A stretch of DNA of 64,000 bases from Candidatus Villigracilaceae bacterium (GCA_026645935.1 JAPKMP010000003.1:186001-250000), one strand, 5' to 3'. Shown: positions 54,342 to 63,833, counted from the stretch's first letter. Numbers and translations: made by a program. Notes: generated by a model from the letters alone, not told the origin.

Positions 54342-54971
54342 ATGCGTAACCAAAGATATCAAAACGATTATGATGACTGGGAAGACGAGAGAAGGGATAA
54401 TCAATCTTTCTCAAGGAACCGCAAGGATAATTGGAGAAACAGCTCAGTAAACTATTGTCCCCGATGCGGAGAGCCCATTGACATTTACAGAAAATCACAG
54501 TATCCCCAGCGCCGTTACAATCAGAGCGAGAGGAGTTATACTCAATCTTATCAAAATCGTTCTTCATGCAGTTCGGTTGTGGTCGCAATCGCTGTCATCA
54601 TTGCCCTCGTGGGTATTCTTGCCTCATGCAATGTTGGCAGCTCTTCTGCGTCTTCTGATTTACCAACAGTCCAGGGTATGAATATCAAATACAATAACAT
54701 CGCATCACCCGAAGCAGAAAGCGTAGTCTATCAAATTAGTGAGCCAATATCTTCAATTGAAGGAAATGTTCAGGAAGTAAATCCACCTTCTCAACCAACT
54801 TCCAGGACATATATCGTAAAGCCTGGCGATACTGTATACCGCATAGCAGTAGAAATGCTTGGGGATGGGAGTCGCTGGATAGAGATTGAACAGCTTAATA
54901 ATTTAGGAAGATTGGCGAATGGATCTGTTTTAATTCACCCTGGACAGGTGTTAATATTGCCGGATCAATAG
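54342..54971 (+). CDS. Zinc-ribbon / single-TM / LysM protein
   Basis: ATG 54342 has AAAGGAG eight bases upstream, giving 209 residues; the frame is open further upstream but that part would overlap the small peptide gene. Residues 1-36 are acidic and polar. A two-Cys YCPRCGEP (C39, C42) recalls a zinc-ribbon N-terminal half. Residues ~78-95 form a membrane helix (SVVVAIAVIIALVGILASC), and the C-terminal LysM domain is YIVKPGDTVYRIAVEMLGDG...IHPGQVLILP (about 156-207), which binds peptidoglycan-like glycans outside the cell. The protein is therefore a membrane-anchored cell-wall-binding protein. The 100-base gap after it holds a weak hairpin (gaccaa-aagt-ttggtc) but no clear terminator. Confidence 0.85.
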   Translation: MRNQRYQNDYDDWEDERRDNQSFSRNRKDNWRNSSVNYCPRCGEPIDIYRKSQYPQRRYNQSERSYTQSYQNRSSCSSVVVAIAVIIALVGILASCNVGSSSASSDLPTVQGMNIKYNNIASPEAESVVYQISEPISSIEGNVQEVNPPSQPTSRTYIVKPGDTVYRIAVEMLGDGSRWIEIEQLNNLGRLANGSVLIHPGQVLILPDQ

Positions 54972-55072
54972 ACACAAAACTGTTCTATAATGATTCTGAC
55001 CAAAAGTTTGGTCTACTAAAATGACCAGGATACGCTCAGATTAGTCTAGTTTATGTGGGATTTGCCGAAGAA

Positions 55073-56617
55073 CTACCTATCAGGATCACAATCAAATTTA
55101 ACCGTATTAGTTCGCCGCCTTCTGGTCTTCAACGGTCTCTCATGCTCAATATCTCTTTTCGAATCATCAATTTCTTCTTCCTCATCAGCATCTGTCCGTT
55201 CAGGCGGAGGAATTTTTGGGTCACGAATGACACGTTTTGATTTCTCAGGACCACTATCTGGTTCGCAATCAAACAAAACCTTTCCATCGGAGGGCGGCTT
55301 TATTACGCGTTCAATCGTTGGTTCCGAATCGTCAATCTGTAAAGTTTCTTCTGAACCAATTAGCGGTTTCCACTGTCCTTTGTAAGGATCGTAAGTGCAT
55401 CGCGGCATTGAACCATGTAAATCGCCGCGAGCAATTGCCAGCGGGCGACAATCACCGCAAACGTAGCGGTATTCGCAATCTCTGCATATTTCGATTTGGT
55501 CTTTTGTTAAACCCCATAGCGATTTTAGTTTAGCGCTTTTGAGTATTTCACGAAGAGATTGCATTTTTACGTTTCCAACTACTTCGGTGCGCCCCATGAT
55601 ACAGGGAATGACATCGCCATTATTTGTAATAGTCAGCTTGCCTGCCCAGCAAGGATTCCATTGCCGATTATGCTCGTAGTCTTCACGGTTGGCAGAAAAT
55701 ACGGGAAATGTAAGCCATTTTTTTGATAAGACTTCTGGATTATCTGGCATCAAAGTTGCTTCAGAACCTGATCCAGTTTCACGAACAACATCTAGGCGAA
55801 CTTCTGAAAATCCAAGACTGTTTGCAAACACTGGCAAATTAATAATATCATTTTGGTTGGCAGCAACAGCAACACCAGCAATTCGCACTGGAATTGCATT
55901 TTCTTTTGCCCTTTTTAAACCAGCAAGTGTATACTCAAAACTGCCTCGCAATCCCGTTACAGCTTCATGCGTTTCAGCTTGTGTCCCATGTAAGGATACT
56001 GCCAAATGCACATCCTTTTCCGCAAAGGCTTTAACCTTTTGCTCTGTGAGTAATATACCGTTGGTGTACACTTCGATAAAGTCAAACCCTTTATCCTTGG
56101 CAATGTCAATAAGCGTTATCAAATCACGGTAAAGCAGAACTTCCCCGCCAGTAAACTGCGCTTCATGGCATCCCGACTCGGAAGCTTGTTGCAATACTCG
56201 CTCCCAATCTCGTAGTGTCATAGGTTCGCCAGTAGCATTCAAACGTTTCTGACCAAACAGCGCGGGATTCTGAGCCTCGGCATAACAGTGAGAACAGCCA
56301 AGATTACAGTTTTCCCCTAATTCCAACCAAAGGAAATCCAAAGGATGGTTGTCGGAATTACTTTGCTCACTCTGATTGACAACTGAACCACCACTCAGTT
56401 CAATGAGGCCAAGTCTTTGAAGCCATGTAAGAAACGGGACGTACTTGGAATTGATTTCTTCGACGGGAATTCTTCGATCCACTGACCGAATAATATCAGC
56501 TGCAATACTGTTCAGACTGTAGACATCCTCTGTGTGAAAATCATAAACCGCCGCACGTTGTGCGCCATAAACAACTTGAACATCAGGATGCCAAGCGAAG
56601 AAATGTGTTTTGCGCAT
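55073..56617 (-). CDS. Radical SAM/SPASM enzyme with repeated FDCxPD tail (probable peptide maturase)
   Basis: ATG 56617 has AAAGGAG six bases upstream (514 residues). The N-terminal ~80 residues (VYDFHTEDVYSLNSIAADII...) resemble PqqD-like peptide-recognition domains. The radical SAM cluster motif is ENCNLGCSHCYAE (C104, C108, C111). The SPASM domain has NPCWAGKLTITNNGDVIPC and later ICRDCEYRYVCGDCRP plus a final Cys, ligating auxiliary Fe-S clusters. Such enzymes install cross-links or thioethers in ribosomal peptides. The ~90-residue C-terminal tail is unusual: two units, RVIKPPSDGKVLFDCEPD and RVIRDP...NTVKFDCDPDR, separated by acidic and basic low-complexity sequence. These could be an attached peptide substrate, which is inference. 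It is the last gene of the minus-strand STAND operon. Confidence 0.9.
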   Translation of the reverse strand: MRKTHFFAWHPDVQVVYGAQRAAVYDFHTEDVYSLNSIAADIIRSVDRRIPVEEINSKYVPFLTWLQRLGLIELSGGSVVNQSEQSNSDNHPLDFLWLELGENCNLGCSHCYAEAQNPALFGQKRLNATGEPMTLRDWERVLQQASESGCHEAQFTGGEVLLYRDLITLIDIAKDKGFDFIEVYTNGILLTEQKVKAFAEKDVHLAVSLHGTQAETHEAVTGLRGSFEYTLAGLKRAKENAIPVRIAGVAVAANQNDIINLPVFANSLGFSEVRLDVVRETGSGSEATLMPDNPEVLSKKWLTFPVFSANREDYEHNRQWNPCWAGKLTITNNGDVIPCIMGRTEVVGNVKMQSLREILKSAKLKSLWGLTKDQIEICRDCEYRYVCGDCRPLAIARGDLHGSMPRCTYDPYKGQWKPLIGSEETLQIDDSEPTIERVIKPPSDGKVLFDCEPDSGPEKSKRVIRDPKIPPPERTDADEEEEIDDSKRDIEHERPLKTRRRRTNTVKFDCDPDR

Positions 56618-56667
56618 GGTGGCTCCTTTCATGACCTACCTAACCGACGCCAATGCGCTAAAGTATA

Positions 56668-59424
56668 CTACAAATCATCCATTGCTTTCACTGTCGCGAT
56701 AAATCCAGGATGGATTGACGCTAACTCTGAATGGCTCTCCCAGCACTCAATCAGGCGCTTACAGGCTCGGTGGCGTAATTCATCAGGCAAGCTGGGAAGC
56801 CATTCTCGCAAGAATTCCCGACGTTGGCGATATCTGATTGAGGAATATCTAGCCAGATAGACAAACATTTGGCAATAATGATCAGTCGCCTCATCAAACA
56901 ATTCGTATTTGACTTTTGTTCCCGACTTGGCTTGACGTTCAGCTATCCTACCTAGAATCTCTTCCAAGTCGGCATATGCAGGCTCAAATCGATACCCCTC
57001 ATTTTCGTACTGTCTCAGCCTTTTTTCCCATTGAGAAGTTTTTTCATGTTCGCCGCGCATTTCGGCAATTCTACAGAGTTCAACCAAACAAAGTGCAGAA
57101 TAGAGGGGCTGGTTGTTTTCATCACCTAGTTTTACTCCCTTCAATAGAAGTGCCTCGGCTTTTCCAAGATAACCTAATCGTTCGACATCGTTCAGTGCTA
57201 CACTTGCTTTTCCAATCAACAAGGCTCCCTGTTTTTGTAGCAGGTTAGGCAATTCCCGTTTCAAACCTTTTCCTACAAATACCTCCTCTGCTTCTTTATA
57301 GCGTTCTTCGGCAAATTCATATTTTCCTTCTAAATAATCCAGCCAACCAATATTCCTGGCGACAGATGCCATATCAACATCTGCGCGCAGGCCTTTCCAT
57401 ATATTATATGCCTCGTTGAACGAAATACGCGCCTTATCCAAACGTCCTTCATCTCGTTGCAACATTCCCAAGGCATTGATACTAAAGGCCTCACGTCCTC
57501 GTTGCCCAATCCTTTTTCTAATCGATAAACCCTGATGGATTCGGTCATAGGCGGTAGAAAAATCTCCCTTGTAACGAAGGGTCGTACCTATTTGAGTAGC
57601 AGCGGATGCCTGCCAGGTTTGGTCACCCTCATTATGGCTCAATACAAAACTTTGTTCAAATTCCTTTAGCGCTTCATCGTAATGTCCTCTATTCCTCAAC
57701 AAAAAGCCTATGGTGTTTAGGATTAAATAACGCTCAGGCAAAATACCATGAACGGTGGCAACCCCATTTTCTGAAAGCAAGTCTTTTTGAGCAGTCTCAT
57801 CACCTTTTTCAGCTTTTTGCGCAATCAGAAGAAGATCGTTGTATCCTTTATATGCCTCATGGAGCATTTTTACACCTTCTTCGAACTCTCCTAATCGCCC
57901 AAGTGCTGTAGCATAGGCAACTTTTGCTGTCAATTCGAAACGGCGTACTCCGCCAGAATCGTTCAAAACCTCATTAGCTAAATCTATCGCCCTCTTAGCA
58001 TCCCAGAATATTTCAAGTCCCATCCAGACTCGCGCTGAATTTTCTAGCGCCTTTAGGACTTTATCATACTTTCCAACTGCCTCTAGCGCTTTGTTGACGT
58101 ATTGTGCCATGTCAAGCAAAGAATCCATGTAGTCGTATTTGAATGCATGCCAGGAAACATCCAAGAGATCCCACAATTCCCCGTAAGCGCGTTCACGGTC
58201 TGCAAAAAGAAGATGGTACAGCCACTGATGTCGCAATGTGTCTAATTCGGGTGATTCGCGAGAGTTCTTTTCTCTAATTTTATTTATTTGCTCTTCGAAA
58301 TATTCTGCCAATTGCTGGCTGATATTTGTCCTTGTTTCCAAGGTGGGATCATTCACCGTCCATAGATCTTCGGATAATTTCTCTCGAAAGTAATCATGGA
58401 GGCGAGTTGTTCCTGTATCAGAGTGGTATTTAATATAAGGAAAACGAATTAATTTTTCCAAAAAAACGTCATAGGACTTTGTGTTAAGCTGATCAAAAGA
58501 GTGAATGAGTTTCAATGTTTTTGCTGAATATCCGTGATATACATGGGCCAACTCGAGAATCACAAAATTTTCAACGGTTTTTTCGCTGTGGGGATCAATT
58601 ATAAGTTTTTTCAAGAATTCTGATTCGGAAATAGTTGAAAGATCATTAGATTTAAGTCTGTCTTCTTTTAAAGCGAGGCATGCAAGTGCAACTAATAATG
58701 GCTGCCCTTCCTTCGTTAGTTGATGGAGTCTCTGTAGATGGGTTTTCATCTCATCAATCAGTAATCCACCTTCTTGAAGATACTGACGCATACTTTCCAC
58801 GCTAAGACCCTTAAGCTCGCAAAGGGAAGGTTGCTGTCCCTTCCAGGTGCTTGCATCGCCACCCACGAGGGGTACTCTGCGACCGCCTGCCACTACCCTG
58901 AAATATGGATAAAGTTTCGTTACGAATTTCTCAAAAAACCATATTCCTAGGTTTTCAACGACTTCTTCCACGGTGTCGACAAAAATTACATATGGTTTGC
59001 CTTTTCTTTTGGGGCGAATAGCATTTATCAAAGCCTCTTCGGATTGGTTGAGAGTAAATTGAAGAACATCTTGATCTGCCAGGTCACCTTTAGTTACTTC
59101 AGTTTGATATTGATCGAATGCGCTTTTATAATCTGTACTATTTTCAACTTGAAAACGCCTTGCTAATTCTGTTATCACGCCCCAACGAGTACGCAAGCCG
59201 TCATTGAAAAAGTCAACAATGCCGCTATGGTGTAATTTCCGGTTTTCGCACTCTTCCAAGCAGGCTTCCAGAAACTTCGACTTTCCCTGCCCAGCAGGGC
59301 CGATCACCCACATTAACCATGGAGCGTCTGGTTCATCCAGCATTTCGCGAAACTTCTTCAATTCCTCCTGGCGGCCAACAAATGGCAGACTCACAGGCTG
59401 CGGGTTTACAGATTTCGTTGCCAT
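56668..59424 (-). CDS. STAND-type P-loop ATPase with TPR-like repeats
   Basis: A 918-residue protein with AAGGAGG seven bases before its ATG. The N-terminal ATPase has FVGRQEELKKFREML, Walker A WVIGPAGQGKSKFLEAC and Walker B YVIFVDTVEEVVENL (residues ~15-170), then a winged-helix-like stretch (LHDYFREKLSEDLW). From about residue 400 there are repeated helical units with TPR signatures (ILNTIGFLLRNRGHYDEALKEF, ATQIGTTLRYKGDFSTAYDRI, SINALGMLQRDEGRLDKARISF). Large ATPases of this type act as switchable sensors, binding partners through the repeats. In this operon it lies between the second ATPase and the radical SAM enzyme, 51 bases from the latter, suggesting that it controls or senses the modified product. 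Confidence 0.88.
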   Translation of the reverse strand: MATKSVNPQPVSLPFVGRQEELKKFREMLDEPDAPWLMWVIGPAGQGKSKFLEACLEECENRKLHHSGIVDFFNDGLRTRWGVITELARRFQVENSTDYKSAFDQYQTEVTKGDLADQDVLQFTLNQSEEALINAIRPKRKGKPYVIFVDTVEEVVENLGIWFFEKFVTKLYPYFRVVAGGRRVPLVGGDASTWKGQQPSLCELKGLSVESMRQYLQEGGLLIDEMKTHLQRLHQLTKEGQPLLVALACLALKEDRLKSNDLSTISESEFLKKLIIDPHSEKTVENFVILELAHVYHGYSAKTLKLIHSFDQLNTKSYDVFLEKLIRFPYIKYHSDTGTTRLHDYFREKLSEDLWTVNDPTLETRTNISQQLAEYFEEQINKIREKNSRESPELDTLRHQWLYHLLFADRERAYGELWDLLDVSWHAFKYDYMDSLLDMAQYVNKALEAVGKYDKVLKALENSARVWMGLEIFWDAKRAIDLANEVLNDSGGVRRFELTAKVAYATALGRLGEFEEGVKMLHEAYKGYNDLLLIAQKAEKGDETAQKDLLSENGVATVHGILPERYLILNTIGFLLRNRGHYDEALKEFEQSFVLSHNEGDQTWQASAATQIGTTLRYKGDFSTAYDRIHQGLSIRKRIGQRGREAFSINALGMLQRDEGRLDKARISFNEAYNIWKGLRADVDMASVARNIGWLDYLEGKYEFAEERYKEAEEVFVGKGLKRELPNLLQKQGALLIGKASVALNDVERLGYLGKAEALLLKGVKLGDENNQPLYSALCLVELCRIAEMRGEHEKTSQWEKRLRQYENEGYRFEPAYADLEEILGRIAERQAKSGTKVKYELFDEATDHYCQMFVYLARYSSIRYRQRREFLREWLPSLPDELRHRACKRLIECWESHSELASIHPGFIATVKAMDDL

Positions 59425-59495
59425 GGGTACAACCTCCTTACTTATTAGCGATTACACAATAGTGACAGAAAACGGGAATTATTGCATTTGATTTT

Positions 59496-60980
59496 TCAAG
59501 AAGGGTTACTGAGATTATTTAGAGGCAATAACAATTTCTCCATATCGCCAGGATTTAATAAATTTTTGAATTCACGATCGCTTTTCAATTGCTCCTTCAA
59601 TTCAACGACCTCGTCTCTGCCCCGCACACCTTCAACCATTGGCTCGAGAATAGAAAGCAAATGGTCGGTTACGTTTTCATTCTTTTCGAGCAACAGAACA
59701 TTTAATTTATGATAAAGAGCCTCGACTATGTAATCCAAACGCTTTGCTTCAACGTTCTTCGCCCACTCACGATAGCGATCCGCCGCCCAATGCTGGATCG
59801 CTATATACTTTTCGGGCTGCCGGTACATTAATACTAACGCTACTATTTGGCGCAAGGGTTCTTCAAAAACATAACCTCGGCGCGAACGATCCCATGATAC
59901 AAGTCGCGTCTGCACCATTTTTTGAATTTCATACAGAGCGTCTGCCCCAATAGTCGCGGGCTTAAAATACTCAGGAAGCCATTTTGGTAATAATTCTGTA
60001 ACAACGGCAACGTTAAATAGGCGAAGAGGCGAAAGTATTTCCAAAGCCCGACTCAAATATTGATTCTCCGATTGTCCGAAATAATGTTTTAATTTGAGCA
60101 AATCCTCCAAAGACAAGATCAGACGTTCTTTTACTTGCGTCTCTTCAAGATCTGTGGGTTGTAATGTTTTTTGATTTTCCTGTTCTATCTCAAGAATGAC
60201 TTCCGCCAGCCTTGTCGTCGCCGCAGGTAATCCAAAAGAAATCATCTGGATAGCGTTTACAAGTTCGGGGCGTTCGGGAATCTGAGCTCGAGTTTGTTGC
60301 TCTTTAAAAGGCTCAAGAGGCAGCCAAAAGTACCTTGGGCGCAAAAAGAAGGGTTGGCAGTCAAGTGGTTGGCGGCTGGCCATTATCCATAGCACATACC
60401 CGCTGTCGGTGGTCGGAGCTTGTATTTTTTCCTGGAACCAACCAATAACATCTCGATCAGCCTGTTCAACTGAATCTAATACAAAAATTACAGGGCGTTT
60501 TTCGCGTTTTGATGAAAAAGACGAAACATACTCCACAAATGCCTTTATTAAATCGTTTTCAAGTTGTACTAGTTTCTTCCTTCCTGTAGTCTTGCTGCGG
60601 GCTTTTTCCCACTTCCGCTTTAATCCTTCAATTTCCGCAGATATACTGCTAGCTCTCTCTAATTCTACGATTAGATCAATTAGAATATTTCCGCGAAGTT
60701 CCGCGTCATATCTTCGATCTACATACTCCTTGTCGAAATCAATTCTTGCCAATGGAAGATTTGAATATCTTTCTTTTATGCGTGGATAGAGTGTTTCTCG
60801 AAGGAATGTTGATTTGCCTATTCCAGCCGTGCCAAACAGGGCAATTACGCTTTTAGGCAGAACTGGTTCAGAAATCCTCTTCCTTATTTCAGAATCAATT
60901 ACATCCCATTGATCCTCGCGATGAACAACATGACGTGGGGCATTGGGATACGACACGATAGAATCAGTTGAAGTCAACAT
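59496..60980 (-). CDS. STAND-like P-loop ATPase
   Basis: A 494-residue protein whose ATG at 60980 overlaps the stop codon of the small 48-aa gene, with GAAGGAG six bases upstream inside that gene, so translation is coupled. Walker A is VIALFGTAGIGKSTFLRETL and Walker B is KRPVIFVLDSVEQADRD, typical of AAA/STAND ATPases; a DxxDR-like IMASRQPLD motif follows. The C-terminal half has winged-helix-like and helical segments (LVSWDRSRRGYVFEEPLRQIV) and lacks TPR repeats. It is separated by 71 bases from the next, TPR-bearing ATPase, and the two are probably functional partners. No family name can be given. Confidence 0.82.
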   Translation of the reverse strand: MLTSTDSIVSYPNAPRHVVHREDQWDVIDSEIRKRISEPVLPKSVIALFGTAGIGKSTFLRETLYPRIKERYSNLPLARIDFDKEYVDRRYDAELRGNILIDLIVELERASSISAEIEGLKRKWEKARSKTTGRKKLVQLENDLIKAFVEYVSSFSSKREKRPVIFVLDSVEQADRDVIGWFQEKIQAPTTDSGYVLWIMASRQPLDCQPFFLRPRYFWLPLEPFKEQQTRAQIPERPELVNAIQMISFGLPAATTRLAEVILEIEQENQKTLQPTDLEETQVKERLILSLEDLLKLKHYFGQSENQYLSRALEILSPLRLFNVAVVTELLPKWLPEYFKPATIGADALYEIQKMVQTRLVSWDRSRRGYVFEEPLRQIVALVLMYRQPEKYIAIQHWAADRYREWAKNVEAKRLDYIVEALYHKLNVLLLEKNENVTDHLLSILEPMVEGVRGRDEVVELKEQLKSDREFKNLLNPGDMEKLLLPLNNLSNPS

Positions 60981-61120
60981 TGGTCTTCTCCTTCTTGAGA
61001 GACACCCTCGCTAACCAGGCAAATATTCCAGGAGAGTGAATCGGCGCTAGAATATACTTGTGGTAATGCTTCAAAGCATTGATTAGCAAGATAGCTTGGC
61101 CGGGCAGCGTTCAAATTCAT
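60974..61120 (-). CDS. 48-aa Cys-containing peptide, candidate RiPP precursor
   Basis: ATG 61120 has AAGGA seven bases upstream. It encodes MNLNAARPSYLANQCFEALP followed by QVYSSADSLSWNICLVSEGV and SQEGEDQC. There are three cysteines, one being the last residue, and a hydrophilic end that contains the ribosome site of the next gene. Its last codons overlap the start of the 494-aa ATPase by seven bases. No family is recognised. Being short, well translated and inside the radical SAM operon, it is a candidate substrate for that enzyme, but it could equally be a small regulatory or structural protein. Confidence 0.6.
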   Translation of the reverse strand: MNLNAARPSYLANQCFEALPQVYSSADSLSWNICLVSEGVSQEGEDQC

Positions 61121-61164
61121 TACAAAGTCCTTATTCGTTTTTGCATCAATTAAACACACTGTTC

Positions 61165-62304
61165 TTACTCAAGATACGGAAGAACAATCTTCTTTCCATA
61201 AACTTTCCCGAGGATTTCCTGTAACTCAACTATCAAAGTGATAGCATTATTCTCTGCCTCTTCAAGATTATGAATAATGACTTGAGGGACTAAGGCGCCA
61301 CCCCATTTTGCATATTGTTCTTTTGCGAGGGAAAGGTTTTTCTGGTTAATATCGAGCAATGACAATTTCTCTTCAACCTTGCCCGCCACCAAGAGCCAAG
61401 CAGCTTTTTCGATTTTCTCACTCAAAGCCGAATCTTTTGAGTTGATAGTAACAGTAAGTTCGGAACCAGACTCTTCGGGGGTGTTTGTTTTCACAGAAGG
61501 CGATGATAGATTCTCGGTCTTAGAGATATCTTGTGCCATTCTACGCTCCCTTCGTTCTTGTAATATTTTACTGCCTTCACCGAAAAGAAAATCTAAAATC
61601 TTCATTAGTATTGGGAGTGAAGCAGGATCAATCATTTTCTCATTCCTTTCTGAATCTGGCATAACTGAGAGTTCGTTAATTTTCTCATCAAGGTTTTTCC
61701 ACCATTTTTCATTTGGGTAAACACATCTTCTCAAGATTCTTGAACCGAGAGCAAGGTAATATTGTTTCTTTTTGTCGTCAAGCATATTAAAAAAGGAAAC
61801 CATTAAATCATTTACATGCTTTTCTTCTAGCAACTCAATCAGGTAAAATAACAATTCGTCACCAGGGTACCTTGTGCCATCATCAATAATTTCATTAAAA
61901 AATAGAGGGTTTTTGCTTTCTCCATTCTCATATGTTTCCTTTAGATAATTTGAGGCAAATAAAAATTGAACTGGAAGGCTAGAAAAGCAAATTAGTTTAT
62001 CGTCCTTTATGTCATCGTTGGTCAGCGCATTCATAATAACGTGACGTGATATCCACTCTTTGGTCTCACTCTCGGGATTGCTAGACCTATTTTCCATGAG
62101 TGTATCAATGAACTCTTCCTTTGACGCAATCTGTTTTTTTTCTAGTCGCGTTAGGTCGTGGGCGTATTTACTAATTCGAGCTATGACATCGGGACCCAAG
62201 TCGTTAATCACTAATTGCGGAGCAATCTGACTTAACAGCAAACTGAATTTAGTGCGCTTGTTGTGTTGACGACTTAGGCGCGATCTTCCTGGAAGATTGG
62301 TCAT
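61165..62304 (-). CDS. Unrecognised 379-aa protein in STAND/radical SAM operon
   Basis: No family is recognised. The sequence is rich in Glu, Lys, Asn and Leu and is predominantly helical. Residues ~1-235 look globular (LLLSQIAPQLVINDLGPDVI, WISRHVIMNALTNDDI, FYLIELLEEKHVNDLM), with no membrane helix and no obvious P-loop or catalytic motif. A Ser/Glu/Thr-rich low-complexity linker follows (SKTENLSSPSVKTNTPEESG), then a C-terminal segment with KIEKAAWLLVAGKVEEKLSLL and ILGKVYGKKIVLPYLE. The ATG at 62304 is 17 bases after the upstream stop and lacks a strong ribosome site, suggesting coupling. Possibly an adaptor or structural component of the operon. Confidence 0.72.
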   Translation of the reverse strand: MTNLPGRSRLSRQHNKRTKFSLLLSQIAPQLVINDLGPDVIARISKYAHDLTRLEKKQIASKEEFIDTLMENRSSNPESETKEWISRHVIMNALTNDDIKDDKLICFSSLPVQFLFASNYLKETYENGESKNPLFFNEIIDDGTRYPGDELLFYLIELLEEKHVNDLMVSFFNMLDDKKKQYYLALGSRILRRCVYPNEKWWKNLDEKINELSVMPDSERNEKMIDPASLPILMKILDFLFGEGSKILQERRERRMAQDISKTENLSSPSVKTNTPEESGSELTVTINSKDSALSEKIEKAAWLLVAGKVEEKLSLLDINQKNLSLAKEQYAKWGGALVPQVIIHNLEEAENNAITLIVELQEILGKVYGKKIVLPYLE

Positions 62305-62321
62305 TATATAAATCCATGATT

Positions 62322-63833
62322 TTATTCAAGAACATATCCTTTTTCCGAGACTTTAACTAAGTATTGTGGGTGGCTTGGATCAACTTCCACTACTTTACGA
62401 ATCCTCTTGATTAATTGATCTATTCGACCATTGTCTGTCAAACGGTTGGTTGATGATTCGTTGTAAACTGCATAACGAAGTGAAGAATAAGAACACACCT
62501 TGCCTCTTTGTTCGATAAGGTATTCCAATAACTTACGTTGGAGCGCAGGCAATTGCTTCAGTTTTTTCGAGCCGCGCCAAACATAATGGCTTTCATCAAT
62601 TCTTATTGTCAGAAGCGTTTCCTCAACAACGCTTTGAACAATTCTTGCTTCATTATGGAAGCTCTCAACAGAATTTTCTAAATCTTTTTTTGAAATGAGC
62701 AACTTGTTTGATGCCGATGTTCTTGTATGATGCCAATATAATAACCACTCAGCCAGTCTCATCATGTTTCGTGGCGATCCTTTGGCTAAAGAGGCAAGTT
62801 TGGCAACTAAAGATCCTTCCAAATCGGGTTCGCATACAACATCAAGGCTTGGCAGGGAACCCTTGGTAAAAACTTCCACTCTTCTGTCAAGCAATTGCCG
62901 TAACTCGTCTGCACTCCAGTTAATATGACGAATCATCAATCTGTCCGCGCGAAATCCAGGTTGTTCCATAATAACGTCCATAATCGCTGGAGTAAGGAAA
63001 AATTTAAAAGCCGTCTTCTCAAGTTCCATAAGGTATAAGTTTGTAACCAGGGATGCGAACAAATTGGCCGCGGAATGAGGGTTTGAAGACATGGGCTCCC
63101 GCTCATCTACTCGATCAATTAAGATGTAGACTGCTCTAAAGCCCGCTAATTCCGCTAATAACACAAAGTGACCCAAATCATCGTCTGCCGACGTGCTTTT
63201 CTTACTAAGTTGTTCAGGTGCAAGTTCTAATAGTTCGATCAAAAAACGTATAAAGACATCGCCTCTCAAAATTTTTTTTGAGCGAAGAGCGTCTGAATTT
63301 AATTTTTTGCTATGGTAACCAATCTTGTGCAACCATTTATCTAACCCAACATCGGTGTTCAAATCAGTGTATCTTGCTAAATACTCTGCTAATTTCTTGC
63401 GAAATCCCAATGAAAAGGATTCAATGCTTTTTGGATTCTTTGCCACCCTTTCAAGCAACAGAGGTATGGCTTCTTTTAATATCATTTCGATATGATGGTC
63501 AGTTGTCACCTTCCCGTTGTCATCGGCATGTTGTAAAGGAGCAGAAAACTCAAGATATGGAACCGGAAGAATTAAGCCATTCGGTCGGCTAGCATAACAA
63601 TTCCATTCGATGGCACGACGGGTTGTGGTTTTCCCACAGCCTCTTTCCGCCACCAAAAATGCGCTTGTTGGGTGCAATGCGTCTCCCATGACATCATCAA
63701 AACCAGGGTGCTGAACAAAATACTGTAATAATTCCGGTTCTGGCTCGCGCGATGCTTCTCGAGTTGAGAAAGGGTTTCCTAACTTAAACCCTATTTGTTG
63801 CAGCCATGCATTGGGAACGCGAATGTCTTCCAT
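62322..63833 (-). CDS. P-loop ATPase with C-terminal OmpR-type winged helix
   Basis: A 503-residue protein. The ATPase region has AFLVAERGCGKTTTRRAIEW (Walker A-like GCGKTT, near residue 65) and AVYILIDRVDEREPM as Walker B, followed by a helical lid region and SPRNMMRLAEWLLYWHHT. Residues ~420-503 form a trans_reg_C/OmpR-type winged helix: LPALQRKLLEYLIEQRGKVC...RIDQLIKRIRKVVEVD, ending PQYLVKVSEKGYVLE. It is thus a STAND-like transcription regulator and, as first gene of the minus-strand operon, probably autoregulates the unit. The ATG lies about 40 bases after an extended -10 promoter. An internal restart is not suggested by any ribosome site. Confidence 0.87.
   Translation of the reverse strand: MEDIRVPNAWLQQIGFKLGNPFSTREASREPEPELLQYFVQHPGFDDVMGDALHPTSAFLVAERGCGKTTTRRAIEWNCYASRPNGLILPVPYLEFSAPLQHADDNGKVTTDHHIEMILKEAIPLLLERVAKNPKSIESFSLGFRKKLAEYLARYTDLNTDVGLDKWLHKIGYHSKKLNSDALRSKKILRGDVFIRFLIELLELAPEQLSKKSTSADDDLGHFVLLAELAGFRAVYILIDRVDEREPMSSNPHSAANLFASLVTNLYLMELEKTAFKFFLTPAIMDVIMEQPGFRADRLMIRHINWSADELRQLLDRRVEVFTKGSLPSLDVVCEPDLEGSLVAKLASLAKGSPRNMMRLAEWLLYWHHTRTSASNKLLISKKDLENSVESFHNEARIVQSVVEETLLTIRIDESHYVWRGSKKLKQLPALQRKLLEYLIEQRGKVCSYSSLRYAVYNESSTNRLTDNGRIDQLIKRIRKVVEVDPSHPQYLVKVSEKGYVLE

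Noticed and set aside
54187-61120. Peptides considered as FxSxx-COOH type precursors
   Set aside because: Their C-termini are PRAEF and EDQC, so neither fits the FxSxx ending of that family.
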